Shown: positions 25,107-37,427 of the stretch, piece by piece
Numbering within the stretch: the first letter of the stretch is position 1
How the letters are laid out: every line of letters begins with the position of its first letter
Origin: Cephalopachus bancanus
Taxonomy: Eukaryota; Chordata; Mammalia; Primates; Tarsiidae
NCBI GenBank assembly: GCA_027257055.1
Contig: JAPVLO010000968.1
Span: forward strand, 186,001 to 250,000
Direction: 5' to 3'
DNA length: 64,000 nt
Made by a program: the position numbers and the translations under genes
The notes under the pieces: generated by a model
The model's input: only the letters and a program-made list of their open reading frames with translations
Told to the model about the DNA's origin: nothing
The model's database searches: none

Positions 25107-25320
25107 AAAGGTGTGGGTGGTAGTTGCGTGTGTCTGTTGGAAGTGAGAGTAGGGGTGCGGAGCTAGCAAAACCACCCTTGCCCGTGTTTCAGTGACACCC
25201 CGAGGAGTTCCAGGAAATGTGAGATGTCCTTAGACCTCGGCAGACCTGGGGGTGGGAGACTGTATCCTGTCTGGGAGTGTGCCCTGATTGTATCTCTAGC
25301 TCCACCAAGAGTGGCCAACC
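25107..25320 (+). repeat. Local duplication, copy 2, segment a
   Basis: Partner of 22005-22215, in direct orientation, offset by about 3.1 kb. Confidence 0.8.
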
Positions 25321-25804
25321 CTCAGCAGGCATGGCCAGTGTGGAGCGGAGAGTTGGGCAAGGAGGCCTCCTTTCTCCCCTGGTCTTGGGAAAATTCAGGA
25401 GCTCTGACGCCAGATGGCTTGGGTTTGAAACCTGGCTCTACCTTGAGCGAGTAGCCTTTAAGGTTTTCATCTGTGAAATGAGTTTTATGAGGGAACCTGT
25501 TTCAGAGGGTGGTTGTGGGATTACACGAGTCTTTACATCTCAGATGTTTAGAATCATGCCTAGCCGTAGAGTTTAATACATGTCAGCTTTCAAGATGGCT
25601 ATTATTTTCGCCCTCTACCTCCAGTCCCATCCCAGAGCTGAACGATCGTTTGCCAGCATTTTGTAATGATCCAACAGGTCTAAAGTTTCCCCTCTGCCTG
25701 GCATAGGATGGATGCTCAGGTATTTTACAGAAGAAGAAACACCCTGGCTTACAGGGAAATGGTATCAGTCTCTCTTCTCTTGTTTCTCCCCGTCTCCCTC
25801 CTTC

Positions 25805-26255
25805 CTGACCACTGGGCACAATGTGGCAGTAGCTGTAAGACTTTTTTAAAGCCTATTTTGATCAAAGTGTAATATGGATATGCTGACAAAATGCCCAGAG
25901 AGACATGGATGGATTTATTATAGTATAGCATTGTTTGTAGGAAAAGAAATAAATAAAGGTGTCCTGGTCAGCAGATGCTGGTGAACCAGCGTGTGCTCAC
26001 AGGGTTATGCGGCCTTAAAGGACAGTGAGGTGTGTAGGTGTGTGTTGGCTGAAAAAGATGTCCAAAGTACACAGAGTTAGACAGAAGCAGGCTCAGAACA
26101 GTAGCGGGGCATGAGCTCTGTGTGTTTAGAGAGGAATATGTGTGACTTTACAGCTACAGAACTTTCTAGAAAAATCCAGACCATAGGGCAACCCCCTTGA
26201 GTCCCCTCCCACTGTGGGAGCTTTTCTGTCCTCTCCATAAATCCTGCTGCCTAAC
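25805..26255 (+). repeat. Local duplication, copy 2, segment b
   Basis: Partner of 23700-24160, offset by about 2.1 kb, so about 1 kb has been lost between segments a and b here or gained in copy 1. Homology stops at the end of the LTR scrap (ataaatcctgctgcct), 260 bases before the next PRR5L exon. Confidence 0.75.
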
Positions 26256-26516
26256 TGGGCACGTACGCCAGTGTGGCCCCGTGGTATGTCTTGTACTGCC
26301 TGAGGTATTTGGGTAGGTCGAGTTTGTCGTGTCCCAAATGCAGCCTTCATTCTAGAGCACAGGAGCCTGGTCTTTGACTCTCTGACAGTTGCCCTGGGCC
26401 CTGCTGGCACCTCGTCCTGGGTCCTTCTGGGTGCCCTGTTAGCACACAGCGTCCTGAATCCCGTGTGGCTGGTGGCAGACCCACCAGCTCTCACCGTGGC
26501 CCTCTGCCTCCTCCAG

Positions 26517-26657
26517 GGCCAGGAGCTGACCATCCGCCAGATCTCCCTGCTGGGCTTCCGAGACCTGGTCCTGCTGAAGGCGAAGCTGAGCGACTTGCTG
26601 CTGCTGGCCCCGTCCCAGCCGCCCGCGTCCATCGTCCAGATGCTGCTCGTCCTGCAG
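26517..26657 (+). CDS. PRR5L: PRR5L coding exon (GQELTIRQISLLGFRDLVLL...)
   Basis: A 141-nt, phase 0-0 exon of 47 codons. It encodes GQELTIRQISLLGFRDLVLL, then KAKLSDLLLLAPSQPPASIV, then QMLLVLQ, about residues 149-195 of human PRR5L. The QELTIRQISLLGFRD block is conserved in the PRR5 family and continues the HbrB-like domain. The acceptor is cctctgcctcctccag and the donor cag|gtgagg. Third codon positions are almost all G or C here, unlike the exons at 3225-20890. This fits the GC-rich local background (26-38 kb) and is not evidence of transfer. Because the exon is a multiple of three, skipping it would keep the frame but remove a conserved block. The antisense open frame over it (26126-26731) is a by-product of this GC-rich coding bias. 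Confidence 0.97.
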
Positions 26658-29600
26658 GTGAGGCCTTGCTGGGGACATGCCCAAGGCCTGGGGGGGGAGG
26701 CGCACAGGGGCGGGGAGAGAGAAGAGACCACCGTTCTGGGATGATGGGGAGGGGCCCATGACCAGAGCGCCTTGGTGAGTGCTTATCAGTCTGTCCGATC
26801 AGTCTGTCCGCGTTCCTTTGCTCACTTGCTCATTTGACACGTCCTCACTGAGCCCCCGTTAGGTCCCTAGTGCTCTGCTCACTGCCGGGATTGTGCAGGG
26901 TGCTTCACGCGGGAAGCGGATACGCTTCTCCCCTCCCCGGCGATGCCAGGGAGCCTCAAGTTGCTCGTCACAGCAAAGCATCCGCGTGAGCGGGGCTCCA
27001 GTCAGACCAGGAGCTCACCAGAAGGTTCCCAGGGCAGAGGGACTCCTTGCTGTCCCTGATAGCAACCAGGGATGAGGCATGCCAGGTCACAGTGCCGCCC
27101 ACCTCTCGCCACCTCCCAGTCTCTGCTCTGTCTGGTCCACCTTGTCTCCCTGGCACGGCCTTTCCTAGATGTGGAATTCCGTTTGGGGCTTGTCCCTGAT
27201 AAAGCGTGGCCCCGGCAGCGCGTGTTTCCAGTCGGAGACAACTCGGCGGCCACCTAGGGCCACTTCATCCTGATTCCAAATCAGCACAAGGCAACTGGCC
27301 ATGGGCCATGCCCAGGCCGAGGACTTATTCGGCCTCATTTTCTAAACCACCGCCTAAGAAAGTAGGTGTCGCTGTGGTTCCCATTTTGCGGATGAGAAGG
27401 CTGAAACCTGGGAAGTGCATGTGCTTGCCTGAGACCTCTCAACTAGCAAGAGATGTTGAGGCTGGGTGAGCCACGATCTACTCCATCCGCAGAGGAGAGT
27501 GTGGGTGGTCCAGCCTGGGCTGGGTGGCTCCTGTTTGCCCAATCAGTCGTGACCTTGAGTCGGATCAAGCAGTATGAACAGGGCCTTGGTGAGCCGGTTC
27601 CTGCCAGTGTTCTCTTTCAGTTCTTTAAGCCGAGCCGCCCCTGTCCCCCCCTTTCCTGGATCAGAGAGGAGGAAGCCTTGCCTAATAGGAAGAGGATGGG
27701 TGCAGCTGGCTGAAGGCTGGGTCAAGTATTTTTGTGGACAAGAAGGAGAAGGAGGGGGTCAGAGAGGGGCATGGGCAGCTCGTGTGTGGACAGCCGGAAC
27801 AAGAGCTCGTGTCCTGGATGGGGTGTCTTGAGAGCGAGCCCTGAGGGTGCTGATGGAAGATCAGACACAGGGCTTCCCACTCCCACGGACAGTGTTCGGG
27901 CGACCAGAAGTGACTTCATGCGTCGAGGTGCTGGCGGGCCATTGGATCTTGTGGGAAGTGGATAGAGTGAATCCAGTTCTGCAGGTGAAGTTGCCCGCCT
28001 CGGAGCTAGGGCAGGAGGGCTTGTCTCTGTGACGGAGGACCTCCACCCCGGTCCAGCGCTCCAGGCCCTGTGCCCGGCAGTTCAGCAGACACACGAGAAT
28101 GCTGTCCCCGTCCCCAGCCCCAGAGACGGGCGAGGCCGCTCGCCCAGGGGTGCCCGCCTTCATGCGCCCAGCCCCTGCCCGCTGTTGGCTCCTCGGCTGC
28201 TCCCTGTTGATCTTGGGACGATGCCCAAGGCCGTGCCCTGACCCCTGCCCTCCTACCTCATCCTCACCTGGACGCAGACTTCCCCGCTGCCGCAGGGCCT
28301 TGGTGCTTGCTGTTTCCTCTGCTCAGAACACACTTCCATCGAGGCCTGCAAGCCCCTGTCCAGGCAAGGCAGGCCCTTGTGTCTTCCCCTCACTCTTGTG
28401 CCCAGAGCACCCACACACTCTCCGGCACGTGGTAGGTGCTGATCAAACACTGTCAGCGAGTGATGGCACCGCCAGCAAAAGCCCAGGTGGGGCTGACACC
28501 TGGCTTCTGGCTCCATGCTGGTGACCAACATGCAGAGCTTCTGCTCTCGACAGAGAGAAGTGCGGTCAGAGGAGTTCCAGGCTGGGGCAAGTCTCCGGAA
28601 AGTTGGGGGGGGTGGCGATTCCTCCTGGGCCTGTGCCAGGGTCTCCCTGCTCCCGGCTGATGGAGGCTCCCAGACGCTGGCTCCGAGCTCCGGGTCACGC
28701 TGTCATTTGTAAGCACTGAATGGCCCCCCACTCCTCAGCCCTGGCTCTTTCCGCCCACCCCATCTTGTCTGCGCTCCTCTGGCCGTCTCCCAGTGTACTC
28801 AGAAACGCCCCATGGCCTCTAGGATGGGACCCTCTGAGGAGGGCACTCAGCATCCTTCCCCTGAGGACTCCGGGAAACATGTCCCCGGCCCGTTATCCGC
28901 CCCCACCGGGAGCTGTGCCCCTGGGGCTGGCGTGGCCCGTTGGGCGGCCACTCTTCCCCAGCCCCGGTCTGCCTTCTGGAGCAGCAGGGTGGTCGCCTCT
29001 GGTCTGAGTGGTGCTTCCCAGTGGCCCTGCCCCAGGGCCAGTCCTGCTGCAGGGAGTTGGGCCGCCTTAGAAGGGTGCATGCTCTCCCCAGGCCCCCGCT
29101 CCCTGCCACACTGTGATACCTGGGGCTGAGGTTTTCAAAACCGCCTGACCTGGTGTAGAGGCCGGGGCCCTTTCTCAGGCCTTCTCTCCTCCTCTTCCTG
29201 CTGCTCTTCCGTGTCCCTGAGCCAGGCCTAGCCCTTCCCAGGCACACAGGGACTCACGCTCTCCTGCCGTGGGTGTGGCTCGGGCTGTCCCCGCGAGACA
29301 TTGAACTGGAGGGTTTGTCCGGTGTGAAGATCCGATCCCTCCTGCTGGGGCAGACAGGCCCTAAAATCACCCCAAGGAAGGGCCCTGGCCTGGCAGAGTT
29401 TGCCGCCGTGCTCAGAGGGCACTCCGAGGACCCCATACTGTATTCTGGTTTTTCCATTGCCGACTTGATGTTCTTAGTTTGAGGCTCCCGCCCTTTCACT
29501 TTGCACCGGGCCCCGCAAAAAGGCCATCGCCCGTCAGCAGCCGGGCCAGAGCTGAGGCCAGCCCCCTCTCGAGGGCTGTGTGCAAGCCAGGCTCCCAGTG

Positions 29601-31134
29601 GAGGTGTCCTGGGGGAATGCCATCCAGCTCCACGTTGCGCGGTGACCGTTCTCCTCCCACCTGGGCCGCTCTTCCTGTTTCGGTCGCCGCTGCCTATTGG
29701 GAACTCGGGAACTACAGGGGAGGGTTGGAGGGGGCCACTCACCGCCAGCATCCCCTCTTACCCAGCCCCTCCTCCAGAGTTTCTGCACCCAGCTCCTCCT
29801 CACCTCCTCTGGTGTCCTTGGGAGCCTCGTCCCGGCCAGAAGTCCCCAGCGGCAGGAGCCGCCCTCCTGCCCCGCCGCCTGACCGTTCTCACCTCCAAAC
29901 TTGGAATGCCAAGGGGAGCAGAGGGTCTTTGCTTTGACAGCGAGAGTGATTCACAGCATTGCATTTGAGCACGTGACGCGGGGACCCCTTGGCTGAGCAC
30001 AGCCCGCCCAGCCTTGCTTCTCTCTCCTCTCTCCTGCTGGCGGTCTCTGTTTCCTTGAAGCTCCTCAGCATCGAAGTGTGTCTTAGTGTCCTTTCCAGCA
30101 AGAGGCTTCGTTCCCTAGGACTCTGCTGGCTTCTAGAACACTGGCCACTGGCTCCCCTTCGGCTTTGGCCTTGGGCCACTTGCTGTGGCTGGTGTTCACT
30201 CCAGGCTTGGCCTGGGAGCCGCCCCCACCATCCCCTTGTGCTGGCCTTTCCCGTTCAACTTGGTGCTAGATCTGTGCCTGCTACTTGAATAGCTCTCTCT
30301 TTTTCTTTTTCTTTTTCTTTTTTTTTTTGAGTTGGAGTCTCACTCTGTCGCCCAGACTGGAGTGCCGTGGCACACTCACAGCCACCCCTGCCTCGACCCG
30401 CTGGGCTCAGCGATCCTTCCGCCTCAGCCTTCCAAGTAGCTGGAACTACAGGCATGCGCTACCATACCTGGCTAGTTTTTTTTATTTTGTTGGAGAGACG
30501 AGGTCTCACCAAGTTGCCCAGGCTGGTCTCGAGCCCGCGGGCTCAGGCAATACACTCGTCTCAGCCTCCCAAAGTGCTGGGATGACAAGCTGAGCCACTG
30601 AGCCCGGCCAGCTCTCCCTCTTTCAAGTTGTCCTGAACTTCCCATGTTCTTGTTCCCTTTCTTTTAGCCTGTTAGCAAGTGGCAGCAAGGACTCCAGTCC
30701 AGGACTTTTTCTAGCTATGCTCTACTGGCTGTGTTTTCCTGGGAGTGACTTTCACTCTCTGAACCTTTCTTTCTCATCCGGAAAACAGGCATCAACTCCT
30801 TCCTCCTTGGGTGTCGGGAGTCTTCTGTGCGTTGATCCATGCAAGCGCCTACTTGCTGCAAGTGAACCAGTCTCGATGACAGTGGGGGCGGGACTGTTGT
30901 CCTTGGGGCCAGTCAGACCTCAGCCCCAGAGCTGGGGAAGTCCCCCCACTGGTAAGTCCAGCAGGAGAGGCTGTGGTGGCACTGACCGCATGCAGGTATA
31001 ACCATGGAGACCCATGATCCACGCCTAGGGCTCTAAGCCTCAGTGTCCCTCATTCTAACCACAAGGATGTGCTGACCAAGTGAGCACCACCAGCGGGCGG
31101 CTTACACTGACCTCTGTCTCTTGTTCGTCTCCAG
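26658..31134 (+). other. PRR5L: PRR5L intron, 4.5 kb
   Basis: GT-AG intron, GC-rich, with one Alu at 30311 and otherwise mostly unique sequence. The many overlapping open frames on both strands at 28-30 kb reflect low stop-codon frequency in GC-rich DNA. They lack splice or homology support. Confidence 0.88.
30311..30609 (-). repeat. Alu (lineage-type)
   Basis: Antisense Alu with 'gagttggagtctcactctgt', 'caagttgcccaggctggtct' and 'caagctgagccactgagccc'. It sits between imperfect agctctctcttt / agctctccctctt flanks that look like a decayed target-site duplication. Confidence 0.92.
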
Positions 31135-31261
31135 AGCGTCCACGAGCCCACAAGCCCCAGTGAGAGCTATCTGCAGCTGGAAGAGCTGGTGAAGCAGGTG
31201 GTCTCTCCTTTCCTCGGCCTCAGTGGTGACCGCGGCGTCTCGGGCCCCATGCACACACTGG
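31135..31261 (+). CDS. PRR5L: PRR5L coding exon (SVHEPTSPSESYLQLEELVK...)
   Basis: A 127-nt exon: 42 codons plus the first base of an alanine codon. It encodes SVHEPTSPSESYLQLEELVK, then QVVSPFLGLSGDRGVSGPMH, then TL, about residues 196-237 of human PRR5L. The human sequence I recall differs in the loop after SGDR (SFSGPTYTLA there, GVSGPMHTLA here). It links the C-terminal side of the HbrB-like core to the proline-rich tail. The acceptor is tctcttgttcgtctccag. The donor, ctgg|gtaagg, is strong. Confidence 0.96.
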
Positions 31262-34200
31262 GTAAGGGGCGCAGCTCTCGGGCGGTGGGAGCCTTAGTGA
31301 TCACGATGCCAGCGATGTTTGGCTGGGCACGGATTGTGTGCCGCGCCCTCGGCTTCTGTGTGGGTCACTCACATTCCTGGCCTCCAACTGTCGAAACGTC
31401 CCTTCCCTCCACGGCGATTCTTCCCAGGACCTATCCTGGGCCTCTGTGGTGGTGCTGGTCTCACCCACAGCAAGACGCCATTACTGTCTGAAAAGTGAGC
31501 CCTCAAAATGCAGGAGCTTTCTGTTCATGGCTCCATCCCCAGGAACGTTTGTTAGATGATGGCGGGCAGCTGCATCCCCAGGCCAGGGGTGATGCAGTGG
31601 GGGAAGCGGGTGGCCCGAACCTCTTGCTCCTCCCCTCGCTTTATGGGGGTTTCAGCTTCGAATTAAGGAGTAGCTCTGGCGAGGTGTCCCCCACCTCCCC
31701 GGGCCTCTCTGCAGCAGCGAGAGGCAAGGCCAGCCAGCGGTTGTCACCACCCTGGTTGTGTTTCTTCGGAAACACCACTTCGCCGCAGCTGTCCCAGATC
31801 GGAGGGTGCTGGACCCAGCAAGCGGCCTGCTGGCTCCCCCGTGCCTCACCCGCTCACTCACTTATGCCTCCCAGGAGCTGGTAGGACCCGGAGCTGCCAT
31901 GACCCTGAAGGAGGACGGCCTCCTGCCCTCTGACCCCCACTCAAGCAGGGTGCGGCCTCCCTGACACCGAAGGAAGGAGGACAGTCCCCTGCCCCCACCC
32001 CAGCCCGAGCGGGGTGCCATATGGTTGCGGTCTCCGGAGCCCACCCACTTGCCTACTCTTGCAGTTCGAGGGGCAGGGGCAACCAGGGAGCTGTCAGGAC
32101 GTCAGCAGCTGAGCTGGGCAGTGGCAGAGATGCGGCCGTTGTTTGGGCCTGAGGCCGATGTGGGGGGGAATAATCACTGTTCTTGAGGCCGCGTGAGCTC
32201 TCAGTTGGAACAGACTCCTGCATCAGGTTAGCAGGAGAGGAACAAACAGGGGTGCGCTGACGTGCGTTTCAGATGTGCATGGGGCACACCCCCGGGAGCA
32301 AGTCACTCTCGAAGAGGTGGCTTTGCATTTCGGCTTCTGTGGCATCTTCCGCAAAGAACAGTGAGCTGAGAGAAGTGACCAGACGGGAAAAGGAAGAGAG
32401 CTTGGAGTCCCCGGGCTGGCAGCTTGTGGGAAGCCAGGCACGGCGGCAGGTGCCTGCTGGTTGGTGAAGCTTGCACCCTTCAGAGGGTCAGGGTCTCCAG
32501 GCGTCTATGGGGGAGGCTTTGGAGGAGGGGCAGGATGCCGTGATCTCTGTAAACCTGCGTTCTGCCTTCTGGCAGATGGAGGCAGGCCAGCGGTCTCCTG
32601 TGCTGCTGCCTGACTGCCCTCTCCACTGTCCTTCCGGGAGAGGTGGCCTATTCTGGTCTCCACACCAGGAACGAGAGTAGATCTGGAAGTTTGTTCCACG
32701 AGGACTCACCCTAGGAGGGGACAGTTTTAGCTTTCAGCTAAGATAAGAATAATGCACACTGCATTAGCAAGCAAAGACCTGAGAATTTTTTCTCATACTG
32801 AGGCCGGCCCCTGCCTCTGGAGAGGGAAGGAAGTTGCCCTCTGTTGGTTAATTCTTTGTTATTACTTCAGCGAATGTGTACTAACACCCTGTCCCAGGCG
32901 CCTGGGAGGTGCTACAGATACACCAGCCCATCCCACTCTTTGGCGCACACAGCCCCATGTGGAAGTCCCAAACCAGGCAGTGACTCACCCGTTTACTTCC
33001 AAGGGGGGGAGTACGGGGCCACAGAGCGCACGGCAGTGGGCTTCACCCTGGCCAGGAAATCAGGGAAGGCTCCCAGGAGGGAGTGACCTCTGTGAAGGGA
33101 CCCGTGGGATGAATATGCGTGAAAAGGGAAGGAAGACTGTCCTGCCCAAGGGGGAGGGTCTTGGGGGCATCTGGAGGGCAGGAGGGGAGCCGGAGGGTGG
33201 AGCATTTGTGAAGCCGGAAGAGCTTGCGTCGCAAGGCAGCTCCTGGCAAGGGATGCCACTGACTATTGTTCAGTCTCCCCTTAGACTGAGCCAGCTGAGG
33301 GCAGGTGCACACCGTTCCCCAGGCCCACCTGGCCTGGGCCTCTCCTGGGAGGGAGGGAGGGAGGGAGTGATAGCCAGCCTGGGTCCCAGAGTGGCACTGC
33401 CCGTCCAGGTCACCTCTCCCCCTGACTTCTCAGGCTGCGCTCACCTGCACCGCTGCCCCGGTCTACCCGGCCTGGGCGTGAGTCCTGGCTGTGTTACCAA
33501 CTGGGACTGCGAGGTCATTCAGCATCTCAGCTCCAGGGTCCTCTGTGAAATGGTCCCAAGGAGATCGCGTCAGAGGAGCGCCCCTTCCTAAGGCACCTGG
33601 CGTATCCCAGATGGCTGGTGACACGCTGGCTCTCGGCAGGCTGGGGGCAAGCCCCTTGGAGCGCGTTCCTTTTCTTGGCCGTCAGCCTGGCGTTTTAGAG
33701 GCGCAGGCAGAGCTCAAGAAGCTTGCTGAACGTGGGGGCAGGTGTGGTGGCCCCCCCAGGTGGGCCCCCCACGCTCAGCCTGTAGTTCTGCTCAGCAGCG
33801 GCCAGAGTAGCCTCTCTTGTCTGCTTGCTGCCTGGACCCTCCGGGAACCATTGACGCCACCGTTCCCTGGCTCGGCCCACTGGGTTGGAACCTGTGGAAA
33901 TAGTCCCATGACTTCTCCTTTTCTGCCAGGACGCTGCACGCCCCTCCCCCGCCTCACGGGATCAACTCCCGTTCCCTCGGTTTCCCCACCATTCCTCCGG
34001 GCCCAGCCTGGGCTCCGACTCTCCTCCTGGACCGCCCGTCCCTGCCACATCCGCCAGGCCCAACTGTTGCCTTTGTGGGAATTCTAGCCTCAGTGCCCCT
34101 TCTTTCAGGATGTCCCCTCCCCAGCGGAGGGTCCCCACACTCTCACAGTCTTGGAGTCTCGATGCTGTGGAAACGATGGCGCCACTGCCAGCCTCCTTGG

Positions 34201-37032
34201 CTCTGGCCTCTGCACAGGCCCCTCTGGGCGGGCCGCTGCCCACCTCAGGAGCATGGGGTGTGCACATTGTAGATGCCCACCGGTAGGTCTCATCCAGGCT
34301 CCTGCGAGGCTGAGGGCAGACTCATAAAGGTAAACAGGGCTAGAAGAGGAATGTGGGAGCCTGGCAGAAACGTGCGACTGTGTATGTGCCACACTTCAGA
34401 AGGAGCCTCCATCAGGGCCCGGCTTGGGTTCCTTCTTCCTAGTTGCTTCTTGGTGTTTTGTGTCTCATCCCCAAGTGACCCAGCCTCCCTGGGCCAAGAC
34501 CAGCCTCAGGACCACCTGCTAGGGGCAGTGTTTGCTGGGATGTGGCCTCGGGGTGGGCTGGTTCAAGGAGCGAGTCTTCTGAGGGCAGCGGCGGTGCCAC
34601 ATAGCAGCGAGGTGGGGCACGTTTGGACATTGCCATTGGAACCTGAGCTCCGGGCTGGCCCAGCCTTCCTTACCCAAGCAGTGGGGACAGTGAGAGATAC
34701 CCTGCCTGTTTCAGGGGAGGCTGAGACCAGGGAAGGAACTCACTCTGCATTCTGCTTGTCGGCAGATGGTTTGGAAACACTCTGCAGCCACCACCAAACA
34801 GGTTCTGCAGGGCCTGAGCCAGGAGGCCTGGCGACTCAGTCCTGAGGGCCAGGATGCCATCCTCTTACCATCATTCACACACACACCCCCAGCCGGGGCA
34901 GGGGTCCCTGTGAACTTTGCAGATGAACACAGATGGGTGTCACAGGGCTCCACCGGGCCATGACCTCTGGGAGCTGCCAGTGCACTGTGTCCCTGGCCTT
35001 CAGATCTCGAGAGGAGACAGAGGCAGTGTGGGCCCCGTGTCCCCTCGGCCAGTCTCAGTAAGCGGGCTGCCCTGGTCCTGTTGGAGTGTGGTGGGAATGC
35101 TAACTATCAGGCCCATCCACTGCTCCCCTGCACCACCCACCCTGCTGGCAGACGTAGTGTGTTTCTCTCAGGTGGGCAGGGCCGTGGGTGTCGTGGAGGG
35201 CGGCCAGAGTGAAATGGGGCCGGGTGGTTGGGAGGCTGGGGAGGCGTGTGCTCAGGCAGAGAGGGAGGCCAAAGAGAGGGGAGGCCCTTCACAGCAGAGC
35301 TTCTGGCCTCGCCACGCCTCCTGACTTGCTCCCGCATGGGCCCCGCCGGCTTCTGCTGCCATGGCTTCCGCCTAGGCCTCACCGAGGTCTCAGCTCGGGA
35401 GGAGACACGGGGTCTGAGGCGGAGAGGGGGCTGCTCAAAGGGCACCTGGAGAGACGGAGGGGCACTGGCTCATGTTGCCTTCTGTCCTTGGAGGGGGTCC
35501 CTGGGCACAGGGTGCATCCTCCCTTGGGGATCTTCTCAGACCCGCTACCCTGCGGTTGGGGCTCTTCTCTGGCCGCCCCGTCTGGCCTGGGGTCGCCTTC
35601 CTTCTGGGCAGACAGTGGGGCACACTCCACGTCGGGGCCGACGCCCGGGTTCTAGCCTCAGCATTGCCTGTTTGCACCACCGGGCAAGTGATCTAACCCA
35701 CTGTCTCCCCCACCCTCACTGCCACAGCTCCACTTCCTGTCGTGCCACCCCTCACCTTCTGTCCGGCTGTCAGTCTAATTGCTTCCACAAGCAGTGCGTG
35801 TCTCTTAGAGGAGATGATGCCCGGGCCTTCTCCCTGGCCTGCCTCACCTCCAGCCTCTGGAGCGCCCACCCATCCTGCCACATTTCTGCTCAGGGGTCTT
35901 CCTGAGGCCGAGCTTCCATCCTGCCCTGCGGCCTGCGGTGTGCCTGCCCGTCGTGGCCTGTCTGATGCATCGCAGGCTCTTCCCATCTGACATCCGGGGC
36001 GCCCCGTGACGCGGCCTGTCCTGCCTGCTGGGCACGTCCCGCAGTCTCCTGTGCTTTGCATGCCAGCCAGGCTGTGACCCGATGGTGCCCCTCCGCAGCT
36101 GCTGCAGGCTGTGTCCATGGCTCAGAGCATAGTCACCCGCCCCTTTGGGGAGTTCTATCCCCCGAGGCCCATCTTCAGTCCCTGCTTGGCCCCGGTGGGC
36201 CTGCCCTCCAGCCTTTGAGCCCCCACCACACACACACACACCTCTCTGCTGCTCAGTGCTCATCCATGAAGCGGGAGGTGATGCCACACCATGACTTGGG
36301 TTTGGTTTCCGATCCGAAGTGCGCGTCAAGGTTTAGCACAGGCTCTGGATGAGAGCTCCGGGGCAGACTTCCAGGGTTTGTTTCCAGCCCTCCTTGGGGG
36401 AGGTCCCCAGGGCCCAGGCTGTTGGTGGGTGGTATTCAAGGCTGTTTGAGGTCAGGAGGACTGGCTTGCACAGAACGCAGGTCCCTGCCCCCGGGGGGAG
36501 GCAAGGGCCATCAGTGGTCCTGTTCCATACGATTCACAAGAAGGTGCCACTGTCTTGGCTTGGACGGCTTGAGGTAGCTCCCAGGCACCGCTTCCTCTGG
36601 ATTTCCCCTCCTGGGCCTCTGTCACACCAACGGTGGCACAGCAGAGGCCACTCCGGCAGGGAGCAGGGGATTTTCTTTGGGAAGCTGGCCAACCGATGCC
36701 CAGATGTGGGTGGAAAGGGGGTTCAGGCCACATCCAAGGAAGCTCAGGCAGCAGCTGGGAAAGAAGAGACGCGTTGCCTCTTCCCCATCGAGGAGCATCC
36801 TGGCGGCCCCTGAGGTAGGGGCTAGGGCTGGGCAGAGCAGGGCCTGGCGTGAACAGCCCGAGTGGCAAGAGGAGCAATGAGCCCGAGGCCGAGTTCCTTC
36901 TTGCTGCCACAGAGCTGCACCTGAGGCTGTCATGGACCTCGGCCGCCACCTCCCCTTTCTTCCCAGCTGACCCGGGCTTTGGGGCACTAGCACCCACCCC
37001 CCTCACTGCCTTTGCTGGTTCTTCTCTTGCAG
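31262..37032 (+). other. PRR5L: PRR5L last intron, 5.8 kb
   Basis: GT-AG intron with gtaagg donor and ggttcttctcttgcag acceptor. GC-rich with no Alu. An L2-like relic is possible around 32870-33100 (the 'aaatcagggaaggctcccag' word near its end). I see no further exon. Confidence 0.87.
33347..33365 (+). repeat. (GGGA)5 tract, potential G-quadruplex
   Basis: Five consecutive GGGA units on the PRR5L coding strand. They satisfy the four-run G-quadruplex pattern and would be present in the pre-mRNA. Confidence 0.7.
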
Positions 37033-37427
37033 CCAGGCGGCTCTCCAGGGCCCGGCCCAAGATGACGCCTCTGAGCTACGCCTCCCCGCTGACCATGGCC
37101 GGCCGGCCGGTGAACGAAGTGGCCCTGACCCCGCTGACGGAGCAGGAGGGCGAGGCCTACCTGGAGAAGTGCGGCAGCGTGCGGCGCCACACGGTGGCCA
37201 ACGCCCACTCGGACATCCAGCTGCTGGCCATGGCCGGCATGATGCACACGGGCCTGGGTGAGGAGGCCAGCAGCCAGGACGCGTGCCTGCTCTTGCCGCC
37301 CAGCCTGTCCCCGCCCCCCAGGCCGTGCTCCAGCGAGCCCAGCCTCCCCGACAGCCCCGGGGCCCTGCAGGGAGGGCCTGGGGGCAGCCAGGAGGGCTCA
37401 GAGCTGAACTGCGCGTCCCTCGGCTGA
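37033..37427 (+). CDS. PRR5L: PRR5L last coding exon, C-terminal proline-rich tail
   Basis: The first two bases complete an alanine codon; 130 further codons run to a TGA stop at 37425. The exon encodes RRLSRARPKMTPLSYASPLT, the conserved block VNEVALTPLTEQEGEAYLEK, then CGSVRRHTVANAHSDIQLLA, and ends GSQEGSELNCASLG. Conservation is strong in the middle. The tail (LLLPPSLSPPPRPCSSEPSL) is proline and serine rich and more divergent from human, but of the same length, so the window codes for exactly the residues expected for a 368-residue protein. The RRHTVANAHSD segment resembles a basophilic kinase target, consistent with a regulated tail (inference). GC3 is very high. Open frames on the opposite strand (36987-37247 and 37157-37885) are shadows of this exon. 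Confidence 0.97.

Larger units (their letters stand above)
20891..26516 (+). other. PRR5L: PRR5L intron, 5.6 kb, with a local duplication
   Basis: GT-AG intron (gtcagt donor, tctgcctcctccag acceptor). Its main content is a direct duplication (segments at about 22005 and 23700 repeated at about 25107 and 25805) and one Alu. I see no extra exon. Confidence 0.88.

Noticed and set aside
26126..26731. 201-residue open frame on the - strand
   Set aside because: Covers the PRR5L exon at 26517-26657 in antisense and part of a duplicated repeat; a coding-bias shadow.
27800..30000. Dense overlapping open frames on both strands, possible CpG-island gene
   Set aside because: GC-rich intronic sequence has few stops. 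I found no splice pattern, promoter layout or homology, and CpG density did not look island-like throughout.
32752..33591. 279-residue open frame on the + strand
   Set aside because: It lies inside the last PRR5L intron in GC-rich DNA with few stops; low-complexity composition and no recognisable domain.
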